Assembly: GCF_040496035.1 (NCBI RefSeq) | Contig: NZ_JBEPJZ010000002.1 | Coordinates: 248,001 to 312,000 of the forward strand | DNA: 64,000 nucleotides | Direction of reading: 5' to 3' | Source of the DNA: Agromyces sp. SYSU T00194 | GTDB lineage: Bacteria; Actinomycetota; Actinomycetes; Actinomycetales; Microbacteriaceae | In this document: piece after piece, positions 1-8,126 of the stretch | Layout of the letters: every line of letters begins with the position of its first letter | How positions within the stretch are numbered: position 1 is the stretch's first letter | The notes under the pieces: generated by a model | Told to the model about the DNA's origin: nothing | Seen by the model: only the letters and a program-made list of their open reading frames with translations | The model's database searches: none | Position numbers and translations under genes: made by a program

Positions 1-837
1 GCCGTCGACCACCGGCGCCGACCGCGGGATGCTCGCACGCATGTGTGCAAGCGCTTCCACGGGTGCGGCCGCCAGGGCCGCGGACACCTCGGGTGATGCA
101 GCCTCCGGGTCGAAGGGGCGCCCGGGTCGGATGCCCAGGTGATGGAGGCGCGCGAGCACGGGTTGGTCCGTCGGATGCGGGGGAGCGACGTCGAGCAGCG
201 TAGACGCACGCCGGAAGAACTCGACACCGGGCATCGCGCCGACCTGGTCCATCGGCGAGGGGTCGCGGTCGGGCGCCTCGGGTACGGGCGCCGGGCCGCG
301 GTCGACCAGGGGGCGGATGCCGAAGCCGTCCTGGACGGCGTGCACCGCCTCGTAGTCGGCGGGGCCATTCGTCTGGGTGCGCCCGAGCACCCAGACCCAG
401 GGCGTCGGCGCGTCGATCCGCTCGAGGTCGCCCGGCAGTTCGTCCCGCCACCCGGGAGGCACGATCGCATACGAACCCGTGGCTCCGCCGGTCGTGCGCG
501 TACCGACGACGGCGAACACGTCGGTCCACATGTCGAGCAGCGGCAGCATGAAGTACCGATCCACCTCGCGGCTCACCGAGAGCACCACGGGGCCGTCGTT
601 CAGGTCGAGCCATGCGGGGGAGTAGAGCGTGTCGAAGTTCGGGCGTACGACGTCGGTGAAGTCCCCGCGGGGGAATGCGCGCATGTGGAGGAACGTGTTC
701 GCGGGGCCGCACCCCGGGATCCGGTCGGCGGGCACGCTCGTCGTCAGCCGGCGCGTCAGGTCCATCAGGACGAGCGGGTAGAGGTAGAGGTACCCCTCGA
801 CGGCGATCCGCTCCAGCTCGCCGCGACGTCCGGCCAT
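1..837 (-). CDS. DUF1254 domain protein, C-terminally truncated by the window edge
   Basis: An open frame of 279 codons runs from an ATG at 837 (minus strand) off the left edge without a stop. Its N-terminal half has the conserved blocks of the DUF1254/DUF1214 family: a YLYLYPLVLMDLTRR-like start, a GPANTFLHMRAFP block, then DVVRPNFDTLYSPAWLDL and LPLLDMWTDVFAVVG. Members are usually about 450 residues, with DUF1254 followed by DUF1214, so roughly the last third lies outside the window. No signal peptide or membrane segment is visible at the N-terminus, so it looks cytoplasmic, unlike many lipoprotein or exported members. A strong ribosome site (GGAGGAG, about 6 nt before ATG) fixes the start. 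The biochemical role of the family is not settled. A long palindrome lies about 60 bp upstream and could control it. Confidence 0.85.
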   Translation of the reverse strand, partial: MAGRRGELERIAVEGYLYLYPLVLMDLTRRLTTSVPADRIPGCGPANTFLHMRAFPRGDFTDVVRPNFDTLYSPAWLDLNDGPVVLSVSREVDRYFMLPLLDMWTDVFAVVGTRTTGGATGSYAIVPPGWRDELPGDLERIDAPTPWVWVLGRTQTNGPADYEAVHAVQDGFGIRPLVDRGPAPVPEAPDRDPSPMDQVGAMPGVEFFRRASTLLDVAPPHPTDQPVLARLHHLGIRPGRPFDPEAASPEVSAALAAAPVEALAHMRASIPRSAPVVDG

Positions 838-896
838 GAGCATCTCCTCCCTGCGGCGGGTCGCTCGATGCCGGGAGCGCACCGCACGATCGCACG

Positions 897-921
897 AGAT
901 CGCGACGCCTCGTCGCGATCT
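897..921. promoter_or_regulatory. Perfect 11-bp inverted repeat upstream of the DUF1254 gene, candidate operator
   Basis: AGATCGCGACG at 897-907 and its exact complement at 911-921 are separated by CCT. On the minus strand a possible -10 hexamer TACCGT (929-934) would start transcription near 922, so the palindrome would cover the first transcribed bases. That position suits a TetR- or GntR-type operator or a 5' stem-loop. No regulator gene is visible next to it. The rest of 838-1025 holds only a shorter repeat, GGGTCC-AA-GGACCC at 957-970. Confidence 0.5.
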
Positions 922-1025
922 GTTCGACACGGTACGCGCAGGGGAACGGCTCGCCAGGGTCCAAGGACCCGGGGCCGGCGCCGAATGCCCGAGCCCGCGG
1001 GAGCCGGATGCTCCGGGGCGCCGGA

Positions 1026-1187
1026 CTACTGATCCCCGGACGACGTCCGGCTGAGCAGGCTCTGCGCGATCGAGAGGGTGGCGAGGGCCTGGACGGATTC
1101 CCACGTGCCGGGCTTCAGCTTCGCCGCGGTCTGGGCGGCCTGGGCCGCGTACGCGTCGGCGAGTCGGGCGGCGTCGTTGTTGCTCAT
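1026..1187 (-). CDS. Small hypothetical protein, 53 aa
   Basis: A 53-residue frame starts at ATG 1187. The start is chosen because AGGAG lies 5 nt upstream; the frame stays open further upstream but those codons have no ribosome site. The product is Ala-, Gln- and Ser-rich (begins MSNNDAARLADAYAAQAAQT), probably helical, with no membrane segment, Cys pair or recognisable domain. A -10 hexamer TAGCGT (1246-1251, minus strand) and a 9-bp stem-loop in the 5' leader support real expression. I do not recognise the family. Confidence 0.6.
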   Translation of the reverse strand: MSNNDAARLADAYAAQAAQTAAKLKPGTWESVQALATLSIAQSLLSRTSSGDQ

Positions 1188-1210
1188 GGATACTCCTCGG
1201 GGACGAGTCA

Positions 1211-1251
1211 TGGCACCGGCTCGTGCCGGTGCCACCTCGTGGCTCACGCTA
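1211..1251 (-). promoter_or_regulatory. Promoter -10 and 5'-end stem-loop of the 53-aa gene
   Basis: TAGCGT on the minus strand (1251-1246) predicts a transcript starting near 1239. The transcript begins almost at once with a perfect 9-bp stem: TGGCACCGG at 1211-1219 pairs with CCGGTGCCA at 1226-1234 across a CTCGTG loop. The stem is followed by AGGAG and the start codon at 1187. Confidence 0.5.
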
Positions 1252-1305
1252 GTGGCGACGGGGCACCGGGGAGCGGCGACGGCAGTCACTGTTCATAGGA
1301 ACTGA

Positions 1306-1321
1306 CATAATGTGCATTATC
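1306..1321. promoter_or_regulatory. AT-rich palindrome ATAATG-TG-CATTAT
   Basis: A 6-2-6 inverted repeat at 1307-1320 stands out in a GC-rich gap. Read in either direction it offers a -10-like hexamer (CATAAT on plus, GATAAT on minus), so it may be overlapping divergent promoters or an operator upstream of the patatin gene. The assignment is tentative. Confidence 0.3.
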
Positions 1322-1409
1322 GGACACAGCCTATCGCGAACGTGTGGCCGGAATCCCGGGTGCCGAATGTCCTGCGCATGCGACGGGTGGGCTGCGGCAG
1401 AATGGCGGC

Positions 1410-2249
1410 ATGACCTTCGGCAGGGTCGCATACGTGCTCGGCGGCGGCGGCGTGCTCGGCGCCGTGCAGGTCGGCATGGTCCGGGCGCTGCTGGAACGCG
1501 GCATCCGACCCGACCTGGTCGTCGGCACGTCGATCGGCGCGATCAACGGCGCGATCATCGCCGCCGACGTCGACGAGAGCGTCGATCGGCTCGATCAGGC
1601 GTGGTCGTCCCGTGAGGCGCGATCGATGGCATCCGGCATGGGCATCCGCCCCGGGCGCGCCCACGTGATGTCGACGGCGCCGCTCCGCAGGCTGCTCGAG
1701 CACGGACTCGGCGGCGCGCACAGCTTCCGCGACCTCCGGGTGGAGTTCCGCTGCTGCGCCGCGAGCATCGAGCGGGCCGCCGAGCACTGGTTCACGAGCG
1801 GACCGCTCGTGCCCGCGGTGCTGGCTTCGTCTGCGGTGCCGGGCGTGTTCCGCCCGGTGCGCATCGGCGGCGAGCACTTCGTGGACGGCGGCATCGTCAA
1901 CTCGATCCCGCTCGGCGAAGCCGTCGCCGCCGGCGCGACGGAACTCGTCGTGCTGCAGGTCGGCCGCATCGAGCATCCGCTCAGCGCGCCGCAGTCCCAC
2001 CTCGCGACCGCGCGGATCGCCCTGGAGATCTCGCGCCGGCACCGGTTCGCCCGCGACTCCGCCGCGCTGCCCGAGGGCGTGCGCATGCACGTGCTGCCGA
2101 CCGGTACGAGTTCGTCCCGCGACAACCGCATCGCCCGCAACCTCACCTCGAAGGCGATCCGCCGGCGGATCGACGCCGCCTACGCCGCATCGGCCGACTA
2201 CCTCGACGCCCGTGCCGAGGCGGGCGCACTCCCGGCCGCGAGCGACTGA
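1410..2249 (+). CDS. Patatin-like phospholipase family protein
   Basis: A 279-residue patatin-domain protein. It has all three catalytic elements in order: the oxyanion loop GGGGVLGAVQVG near residue 10, the nucleophile elbow GTSIG near residue 40, and the DGG motif (aspartate of the Ser-Asp dyad) in FVDGGIVNS near residue 160. The family hydrolyses acyl esters of membrane lipids; the substrate here is unknown. No signal peptide is seen. The start at ATG 1410 removes 22 upstream codons that do not align with the family; a CAGAAT hexamer 6 nt upstream suggests a leaderless mRNA. The stop overlaps the next start (TGATG at 2247-2251), so it is probably co-translated with the acyltransferase, a plausible lipid-remodelling pair. 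Confidence 0.88.
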   Translation: MTFGRVAYVLGGGGVLGAVQVGMVRALLERGIRPDLVVGTSIGAINGAIIAADVDESVDRLDQAWSSREARSMASGMGIRPGRAHVMSTAPLRRLLEHGLGGAHSFRDLRVEFRCCAASIERAAEHWFTSGPLVPAVLASSAVPGVFRPVRIGGEHFVDGGIVNSIPLGEAVAAGATELVVLQVGRIEHPLSAPQSHLATARIALEISRRHRFARDSAALPEGVRMHVLPTGTSSSRDNRIARNLTSKAIRRRIDAAYAASADYLDARAEAGALPAASD

Positions 2250-3274
2250 TGCGACTCCCCCCGCGATGGGTGCGCCGGTGCGTGATCGCACCGCTCGTCG
2301 TCGTGCTCGCCCTCGGCCTCACGCTCACGCTGCCGGTCTGGCTCGTCCTTGCGGTCATCGCCTCGCTCATCATGGGCTGGCGGTTCCGCATCCCGCGCAT
2401 CCTCTGGATGCTCGACGTCTACCTGCTCTGGGAGGCGGCAGCGCTCATCGGGCTGCTCGGCCTGTGGATCGCCTCCGGCTTCGGATGGCGCATGCATCGG
2501 CCTCCGATGCAGCACGCGCACTACCGGTTCGTGGCGCGCATGCTCCGCTTCCTGTTCTGGAACGCCCACTGGGCACTCCGGCTCGACATCGAGGTGCGCG
2601 TGCCGCCCGGCTTCCACGACGACGCGCGGCCTGCGGTCATCGCCAGCCGTCATGCCGGGCCGGCCGACTCGTTCATCCTCATCCACGCCGTGCTGAACTG
2701 GTTCGACCGCTCCCCCAGGATCGTGATGAAGGACACGATGCAGTGGGACCCCGCGGTCGACGTCGTGCTGAACCGTCTCCCGAACCGGTTCATCGCTCCC
2801 CCTCCCCTGCACGCGGTGAACCGCCGGGAGGATACGGACGTCATCGCCCGCATCCGTGAGCTCGCGACCGGGATGGGGTCGGGCGACGCGTTCGTGATCT
2901 TCCCCGAGGGCGGCAACTTCACGCCCGAGCGGCGCGCCCGCGCCATCGAGCGGCTGCACGCCGCGGGTCTGCACGCCGCGGCGGAGCGCGCCTCCCGCAT
3001 GATGCACGTGATGGCGCCACGGCCCGCCGGCCTCTTCGCTGCACTCGACGGCGCTCCTGACGCCGACGTGTTCTTCGTCGCGCACACCGGGCTCGACCGC
3101 ATCCGCTCGATCGGCGACGTGTGGAAGGAGCTGCCCACCGACACCGCCATCGTGATGCGGTTCTGGACCGTGTCGCGGTCGCGCATCCCCGTCGACCACG
3201 ACGAGCGCCTCGAGTGGCTCATGGACGAATGGGAGGCGATCGACCGGTGGATCGATCGGGCACGCACCGAGTGA
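2249..3274 (+). CDS. PlsC-like 1-acyl-sn-glycerol-3-phosphate acyltransferase
   Basis: A 341-residue membrane acyltransferase. The N-terminus has two to three hydrophobic helices (about residues 10-45 and 52-80), followed by a PlsC domain with the catalytic HX4D motif in SRHAGPADS near residue 133 and the substrate-binding FPEGGNFTPE block near residue 217. Lysophosphatidate-type acyl transfer is the family role; the acceptor is not determined. It starts inside the stop codon of the patatin gene (TGATG), indicating coupling. The C-terminal part after FPEG is longer than in typical PlsC (about 240 aa), which suggests a specialised glycerolipid acyltransferase. Confidence 0.85.
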   Translation: MRLPPRWVRRCVIAPLVVVLALGLTLTLPVWLVLAVIASLIMGWRFRIPRILWMLDVYLLWEAAALIGLLGLWIASGFGWRMHRPPMQHAHYRFVARMLRFLFWNAHWALRLDIEVRVPPGFHDDARPAVIASRHAGPADSFILIHAVLNWFDRSPRIVMKDTMQWDPAVDVVLNRLPNRFIAPPPLHAVNRREDTDVIARIRELATGMGSGDAFVIFPEGGNFTPERRARAIERLHAAGLHAAAERASRMMHVMAPRPAGLFAALDGAPDADVFFVAHTGLDRIRSIGDVWKELPTDTAIVMRFWTVSRSRIPVDHDERLEWLMDEWEAIDRWIDRARTE

Positions 3275-3294
3275 CGCGGCGCGGATGCACGTGA

Positions 3295-3522
3295 TCAGCG
3301 CGGTGCACGGAGGCCGATCGCCCACCCGAGCGCGTGGAACGCGAGCCCGATCCCCCAGAACAGGGTGATCCAGTACGCCCAGGTGAAGCCGCCCCCGGTG
3401 ATCCAGTCGAGGAACCAGAAGAAGCCGTTGATGATCGCGAAGGCCCCGACGTGCCAGAGGATGGCGTCGGTCGACCGGCGACGACGATCCGCACGCTCGG
3501 CCGGTTCGGTGGTGGCATCCAT
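3295..3522 (-). CDS. 2TM domain-containing small membrane protein
   Basis: A 75-residue protein with a basic N-terminus (ERADRRRRS) and two hydrophobic helices at about residues 22-42 and 46-69, matching the 2TM domain family (PF13239-like), often attached to histidine kinases or found alone. The start ATG at 3522 has AGGAG 10 nt upstream. It lies convergent to the acyltransferase and divergent from the HdeD-family gene. Function unknown. Confidence 0.7.
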   Translation of the reverse strand: MDATTEPAERADRRRRSTDAILWHVGAFAIINGFFWFLDWITGGGFTWAYWITLFWGIGLAFHALGWAIGLRAPR

Positions 3523-3667
3523 GACGACGGGCGCTCCTCACTGACGTGGTGTCGGCTCCCATGCTGGCGACGATGCGGCGCCGACACGAGGTCCAAGGTC
3601 CTGCCCGGTCCGCCTTGCTGGGAATACTCTGAGAACGACGAATCCGCCCATACAGGAGGTCGACCGC

Positions 3668-4270
3668 ATGTCCAGTCCCCAACCGACGCCCATGTTCGCG
3701 TCGTTCACGCTCGACGCCGACGCACTCACGAAGTCCGCCGTGAACGGCGTCCGCGCCGCCCTCGGCATCAGCGGCGTGGTCGCGCTCGTCCTCGGCGCCA
3801 TCATCACGTTCTGGCCCAAGGGCGCCGCCGTCGGCATCACGGTGATGCTGGCGATCTACTTCCTGGTGGCCGGCCTCGTCTACCTGGGGGTCGGCATCTT
3901 CTCCCGCGGACTCAAGGGCGGGGCGAGGGCGCTCGACATCATCCTCGGCGTGCTCTTCATCGTGGCCGCCGTGCTGGCGTTCGCGAACCTCACCGCGACC
4001 GCCGAGTTCCTCGCGATCTTCATGGGCGTGCTGATCGGCATCGTCTGGATCATCGAGGGCATCGTCGCGCTCGCGCAGGCCGGCGACACGACCTCGAAGG
4101 GCTGGACGATCTTCTTCGGCATCCTGAGCATCGTCGCGGGCATCGTGCTGCTGTTCTCGCCGTTCTGGGGCGCCCTGCTGCTCTTCCTGATCGCCGGGAT
4201 CAGCCTGATGATCCTCGGCATCGTGCAGATCGTCCGCGCCTTCACCTTCGGACGCGGCGTCACCGCCTGA
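3668..4270 (+). CDS. HdeD family (DUF308) six-helix membrane protein
   Basis: A 200-residue integral membrane protein with six regularly spaced hydrophobic segments in three pairs, each containing the small-residue-rich G-x-I/L-x-I repeats of DUF308/HdeD. E. coli HdeD is linked to acid resistance; actinobacterial members are uncharacterised. The start at ATG 3668 has a near-ideal ribosome site (AGGAGG, 8 nt). A -10-like TACTCT at 3625-3630 gives a short leader. Transcription ends at the strong hairpin immediately downstream. Confidence 0.82.
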   Translation: MSSPQPTPMFASFTLDADALTKSAVNGVRAALGISGVVALVLGAIITFWPKGAAVGITVMLAIYFLVAGLVYLGVGIFSRGLKGGARALDIILGVLFIVAAVLAFANLTATAEFLAIFMGVLIGIVWIIEGIVALAQAGDTTSKGWTIFFGILSIVAGIVLLFSPFWGALLLFLIAGISLMILGIVQIVRAFTFGRGVTA

Positions 4271-4280
4271 GCGCGTCGCA

Positions 4281-4313
4281 CCGGCGGGCTCGGGAGCTTC
4301 CCGGGCCCGCCGG
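4281..4313. terminator. Bidirectional hairpin terminator between convergent genes
   Basis: Arms 4281-4295 and 4299-4313 pair over 15 bp with one mismatch and a GCT loop, entirely G+C-rich. It lies 11 bp after the HdeD-family stop and 3 bp before the stop of the convergent GAP-family gene, so it can serve both. No U-tract follows, which is usual for actinobacterial terminators. Confidence 0.75.
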
Positions 4314-4315
4314 GC

Positions 4316-4987
4316 TCATCCCACGGACTCGAGGCCGTACCCGAAGACCACGACGCCGATCAGCAGCACGATGACGGCCGTGACCGACCCGTTGTTGCGC
4401 ACCATCCATTCGCGGGTGCGCACGAGGCGGGCCGTCATGCGATCCGGGGCGGCGAGCGTGAGGACGATCGGCACCGCGACCGTCGACGCGGCGACGAGCG
4501 TGTAGATCCCGATCACCACCGCCGACTCCCCCGCCGCGAGCTCGGCACCGCGGATGTTCAGGCCCGCGGCCGTGGCCAGGAGGATGGCCTTGGGCCGCAC
4601 GTTCAGCAGCAGCGAGACGCCGAGCGACGACCACGGACCGAACGACGACACCGTCGACAGCCAGCCGGGCATCGAGTACGCGGCGGTCCGCAGCGAACGA
4701 CGGAGCCGGAGCACGCCGAAGACGACGAGCGCGACGCCGACCAGCAGTTCGGCGATGCCGAGCGCGACGTCCGGCTGCCGATCGGAGCGCGGGGTCGGGA
4801 TCGCCTGCGCACCGAGCGTGGTGAGCGTCACGACCAACGCGAGCCCCACGACGGTGCCGATGAGGAACGGCAGCGCCGCTCGCCTCCGGTTCGGCGACAG
4901 CAGGATCAGGATCGTCGCCATGATCGGCACCGAGCTGATGGCCATGGCCAGGGCCACGGGCAGCACGTGCGCGATCGCCTGCAGCAC
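4316..4987 (-). CDS. GAP family (Sap/SfLAP-like) membrane protein
   Basis: A 223-residue protein with six hydrophobic segments and a central hydrophilic linker (about residues 62-80), matching the GAP family (PF11139, named for mycobacterial proteins that help place glycopeptidolipid or sulfolipid at the surface). Conserved features include the N-terminal PVALAMAISSVPIMATILILLSP-like helix region and NVRPKAILLATAAG in helix 4. The start is GTG at 4987 with GGGAGGGGG 4 nt upstream. Transport of a lipid or small molecule is inferred from the family only. It is transcribed after the upstream SDR gene, with a 43-bp gap. Confidence 0.75.
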   Translation of the reverse strand: MLQAIAHVLPVALAMAISSVPIMATILILLSPNRRRAALPFLIGTVVGLALVVTLTTLGAQAIPTPRSDRQPDVALGIAELLVGVALVVFGVLRLRRSLRTAAYSMPGWLSTVSSFGPWSSLGVSLLLNVRPKAILLATAAGLNIRGAELAAGESAVVIGIYTLVAASTVAVPIVLTLAAPDRMTARLVRTREWMVRNNGSVTAVIVLLIGVVVFGYGLESVG

Positions 4988-5030
4988 GGTGCCCCCTCCC
5001 CCCGCATCCGCCGCGAGGCCGCCGATCCGA

Positions 5031-5795
5031 CTACTCGGCGGCGAACCCCGAGACGTCGCCGACGTAGCGCGTGTTGCCCTCGGGCACCGGGTCGACCGCG
5101 GCCGACGCCACCTCGGCGGCGAACTCCGACACGTTGTACAGGCGACCGGCCTGCTCCTTGCGCGCCCCGATCGCGCCGGGATTGGCCCGCTCGAGCAGGG
5201 TGGCCGTGATGGTGCCCTCGATCATGTCGCCCGAGACGACCACGAACCCGAAGCCCGCGTCCTCGAGCGCGGGGATGCGCTCGCGCAGGGCGTCCTCGCC
5301 GGCGCGCTTCGACAGGGCGACCGGCTCGTACTCGGGCATCGTCGGCGTGGTGCGGATGAAGTGCGCCTGGTGGCTCGTGACGAACACGATGCGGGCGCCG
5401 GGGTTCAGGACCGGCAGCGCGCGCTCCAGCACGTTGACCTGGGCATCGCGGTTCAGGACCATCGCGTAGTCCTCCGCCATGCCCGACTCCATGCCGCCGG
5501 ATGCATTGAGCACGAGGACGTCGATGCCGCCGAACGCATCCTTCGCCTCCTGCATCATGCGTGCCACGGACTCCGGGTCGGTGAGGTCGGCGCCGACCGC
5601 GATCGCACGACCGCCGGCGGCGGTCAGCTCGTCGACGAGCTTGCGCGCGCGCGCCTCCTTGTTGCGGTAGTTCACGACGACGTTCGCACCTGCCTCGGAC
5701 AGGTAGCGGACCGTGTCGGCGCCGATGCCGCGCGAGGAGCCGGTGACGAGTGCGGTGGTGCCGGTGAGGGACCCGGGAGCCAGAGGATTGTTCAC
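5031..5795 (-). CDS. SDR family oxidoreductase with an atypical active site
   Basis: A 254-residue short-chain dehydrogenase/reductase fold. The nucleotide-binding motif TGSSRGIG is at residues 18-25, D70 lies in GADLTD, and the NNAG-equivalent is NASGG (97-101). The catalytic Ser is S141 (VTSHQ) and the Lys is K163 (ALSKRAGE). The canonical YxxxK Tyr would be residue 159, which is Val; the nearest Tyr is Y156, seven residues before the Lys. It may use that Tyr or be a non-classical or inactive SDR. The GTG start at 5795 has TAGGGT (5802-5807, minus strand) 6 nt upstream and no SD, so the mRNA is probably leaderless. Substrate unknown. Confidence 0.82.
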   Translation of the reverse strand: MNNPLAPGSLTGTTALVTGSSRGIGADTVRYLSEAGANVVVNYRNKEARARKLVDELTAAGGRAIAVGADLTDPESVARMMQEAKDAFGGIDVLVLNASGGMESGMAEDYAMVLNRDAQVNVLERALPVLNPGARIVFVTSHQAHFIRTTPTMPEYEPVALSKRAGEDALRERIPALEDAGFGFVVVSGDMIEGTITATLLERANPGAIGARKEQAGRLYNVSEFAAEVASAAVDPVPEGNTRYVGDVSGFAAE

Positions 5796-5871
5796 AGGAC
5801 GACCCTACCAACGCGGCCATTCCGGGCCCGCCCGGTGATAGCTTCGTCACAGGCGTCGAAGGGGCTGGTAC

Positions 5872-6342
5872 ATGTTCGATCTCTCCCAGTACGTCTGGCT
5901 CGTCTGGTTGACCTTCATCGTCGTGTGCATCATCATCGAGCTCCTCACGCTCGAGTTCACGTTCCTCATGATCGCGTTCGGTTCGATCGCCGGACTCGGC
6001 GCCGAACTGCTCGGAGCCCCGTGGTGGCTGCAGTTCCTGATCGCGGCCGCCGTGTCGGTGCTGCTGATCCTCACCATCCGTCCGGTGCTGCTGCGCTACA
6101 TGCGCCGCGGCGAGGACCCGACGCCGAGCAACATCGCCGCGCTGCTCGGCATGACGGGCCGCGTGGTCGGTCCCGTCACGGAGACCTCCGGGCTCGTCAA
6201 GCTCGCCAACGGCGAGACCTGGACCGCCCGCCTCTCCCCCACCACCGAGCAACGCACCGTCGCGCCCGGCGAGACGGTGCTCGTGACCCTCGTCGACGGA
6301 GCGACCGTCGTCATCATCCCCACCGAACGCGCCGCATCCTGA
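5872..6342 (+). CDS. NfeD family protein
   Basis: A 156-residue membrane protein of the short NfeD1b type. The N-terminal half has three hydrophobic helices (about residues 8-30, 32-45 and 52-72). The C-terminal half (about 85-150) is the small OB-fold NfeD domain, recognisable in LLGMTGRVVGPV, GETWTARL and GETVLVTLVDGATVVI. NfeD proteins are partners of SPFH/stomatin-like proteins in membrane microdomains. That fits the next gene, an SPFH protein 27 bp downstream on the same strand. A TAGCTT hexamer at 5839-5844 is the likely -10; GAAGGGG precedes the ATG. Confidence 0.85.
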   Translation: MFDLSQYVWLVWLTFIVVCIIIELLTLEFTFLMIAFGSIAGLGAELLGAPWWLQFLIAAAVSVLLILTIRPVLLRYMRRGEDPTPSNIAALLGMTGRVVGPVTETSGLVKLANGETWTARLSPTTEQRTVAPGETVLVTLVDGATVVIIPTERAAS

Positions 6343-6369
6343 CGATGCGGCCATCCGACAGGAGCACCC

Positions 6370-7311
6370 ATGCCCAGTGACGTGACCGACGTCGTCGGCC
6401 AGCTCTTCCTGATCGTCCTGCTCATCGCGGTCGGCGTCTTCGTCATCGTGGTGCTCGTCCGAGCGATCCGGATCATCCCGCAGGCGTACGCCGGCGTGGT
6501 CGAGCGCCTCGGCCGCTACCACAAGACCCTCACCCCGGGCCTGAACATCCTGGTCCCCTTCATCGACCGGGTGCGACCGCTCGTCGACATGCGCGAGCAG
6601 GTCGTCTCGTTCCCGCCGCAGCCGGTGATCACCGAGGACAACCTCGTCGTCTCGATCGACACGGTCGTCTACTTCCAGGTGACCGATGCCCGCGCCGCGA
6701 CGTACGAGATCGCGAGCTACCTCGGGGCGGTCGAGCAGCTGACGACCACGACGCTCCGCAACGTGGTCGGCGGCCTCAACCTCGAGGAGGCGCTGACCAG
6801 CCGCGAGGAGGTCAACTCGAAGCTGCGGATCGTGCTCGACGAGGCGACGGGCAAGTGGGGCATCCGCGTCAGCCGCGTCGAGCTGAAGGCGATCGACCCG
6901 CCCGTGTCCATCCAGGACTCGATGGAGAAGCAGATGCGCGCCGAGCGCGATCGTCGTGCCGCGATCCTCACCGCGGAGGGCACGAAGCAGTCCGCGATCC
7001 TGGAGGCGGAGGGCCGACGGCAGGCCTCCATCCTCAAGGCCGAGGGCGACGCGAAGGCCGCCGTGCTGCGCGCACAGGGCGAGGCGGAGGCCATCACCAC
7101 GGTGTTCGACGCCATCCACCGCGGCGACCCCGACCCGAAGCTGCTCGCGTACCAGTACCTGCAGACGCTGCCGCAGATCGCCAGCGGCGAGGCGAACAAG
7201 CTCTGGATCGTGCCGAGCGAGCTCACCGAGGCGCTCAAGGGCGTCAGCTCGGCATTCGCTCCCGGGCGGGGCGCTCCCCCGGCGGGCGGGCACGCCGCAC
7301 CGCGCGACTGA
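6370..7311 (+). CDS. SPFH/Band 7 (stomatin-like, QmcA-type) membrane protein
   Basis: A 313-residue stomatin-family protein. One N-terminal membrane helix (about residues 10-32) is followed by the SPFH domain (about 35-195) with the family blocks AGVVERLGRYHKTLTPGLN, VDMREQV and VSIDTVVYFQVTD. A long Ala/Glu/Arg-rich coiled coil (about 185-240, MRAERDRRAAILTAEGTK and QASILKAEGDAKAAV) follows, then a short oligomerisation tail. SPFH proteins form ring or cage scaffolds with NfeD partners and membrane proteases. The gene directly follows nfeD and has its own ribosome site (AGGAG, 5 nt). The last 20 residues are Gly/Pro-rich and probably disordered. Confidence 0.9.
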   Translation: MPSDVTDVVGQLFLIVLLIAVGVFVIVVLVRAIRIIPQAYAGVVERLGRYHKTLTPGLNILVPFIDRVRPLVDMREQVVSFPPQPVITEDNLVVSIDTVVYFQVTDARAATYEIASYLGAVEQLTTTTLRNVVGGLNLEEALTSREEVNSKLRIVLDEATGKWGIRVSRVELKAIDPPVSIQDSMEKQMRAERDRRAAILTAEGTKQSAILEAEGRRQASILKAEGDAKAAVLRAQGEAEAITTVFDAIHRGDPDPKLLAYQYLQTLPQIASGEANKLWIVPSELTEALKGVSSAFAPGRGAPPAGGHAAPRD

Positions 7312-7319
7312 CCGGTCGG

Positions 7320-8072
7320 ATGCTGCTGGAGGGGCCGCCCCCGCGCGTGCTCGCCCACCGCGGCCTGGCCATCGACGCGCCCGAGAACACGCTCGCCGCG
7401 TTCCGGGCGGCGCTGGCGACGGGCATCCGCATCGTCGAGACCGACGTGCACGTGTCCGCCGACGGGATCGCCGTGATCGCGCACGACCCGGACCTGCGTC
7501 GCACGGCGGGGCTCGATCGGCGGGTCTCCGAGCTCACCGCGGACGACCTCGCCGACGTCGACCTGGGCGGGGGCCACGGCGTGCCCATGCTCGCCGACGC
7601 CCTCGCCACGTTCCCCGACGCCCGCTTCAACATCGACCTGAAGGTCGAGGAGGTGCTGTCGCCGGCCGTCGCGGCGATCCGCGCGGCAGGGGCTTCCGAG
7701 CGCGTGCTGCTCACCTCGTTCGACGAGGGCCGCCGCGTGCGCGCCGCGCAGGCGTTGCCGGGCGTGGCCACCTCGCCGGGCTCCCTCGGGGTGCTGCGGG
7801 TGCTCGTCGCGACCCGGCTCGGGAGCGACCGCCGGGTGCGACGGATGCTGCGCGGCGCCGTGGCCGTGCAGGTGCCCGAGCGCGTGCGCGGACTGCGGAT
7901 CGTGACCCCCCGGTTCGTGCGGCGCGTGCACGCGGCGGGCGCCGAGGTGCACGTCTGGACGGTCAACGCGCCGGACGACATGCGCCGCCTGCTCGACCTC
8001 GGCGTCGACGGAATCGTCACCGACCGCGCCGACCTCGCGCTCGACGTGCTCCGCGAGCGATCGCCCGGCTGA
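7320..8072 (+). CDS. Glycerophosphodiester phosphodiesterase
   Basis: A 250-residue GDPD TIM-barrel enzyme. Its metal and catalytic motifs are in order: AHRG near residue 11, ENTLAAF near 20, ETDVHVSADG near 39, AHDPDLRRT near 54, NIDLKVEE near 100 and the final WTVNAPDDMRRLLDLGVDGIVTDR. It would hydrolyse glycerophosphodiesters from phospholipid turnover to glycerol-3-phosphate and an alcohol. No signal peptide is present, so it is predicted cytoplasmic. The start at ATG 7320 lies 8 bp after the SPFH stop; the SPFH C-terminus and this start are close enough for coupling. The frame stays open far upstream, but that part overlaps the SPFH gene and is not family-like. Confidence 0.9.
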   Translation: MLLEGPPPRVLAHRGLAIDAPENTLAAFRAALATGIRIVETDVHVSADGIAVIAHDPDLRRTAGLDRRVSELTADDLADVDLGGGHGVPMLADALATFPDARFNIDLKVEEVLSPAVAAIRAAGASERVLLTSFDEGRRVRAAQALPGVATSPGSLGVLRVLVATRLGSDRRVRRMLRGAVAVQVPERVRGLRIVTPRFVRRVHAAGAEVHVWTVNAPDDMRRLLDLGVDGIVTDRADLALDVLRERSPG

Positions 8073-8126
8073 GAATCGTCTGGCAATCACGCAGCCCGCG
8101 GGAAGGGAACGCCCAGCTTGGTCGTC

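Noticed and set aside
2198..3682. Minus-strand open frame opposite the acyltransferase
   Set aside because: Contains no family motif and lies antisense to PlsC motifs HX4D and FPEG.
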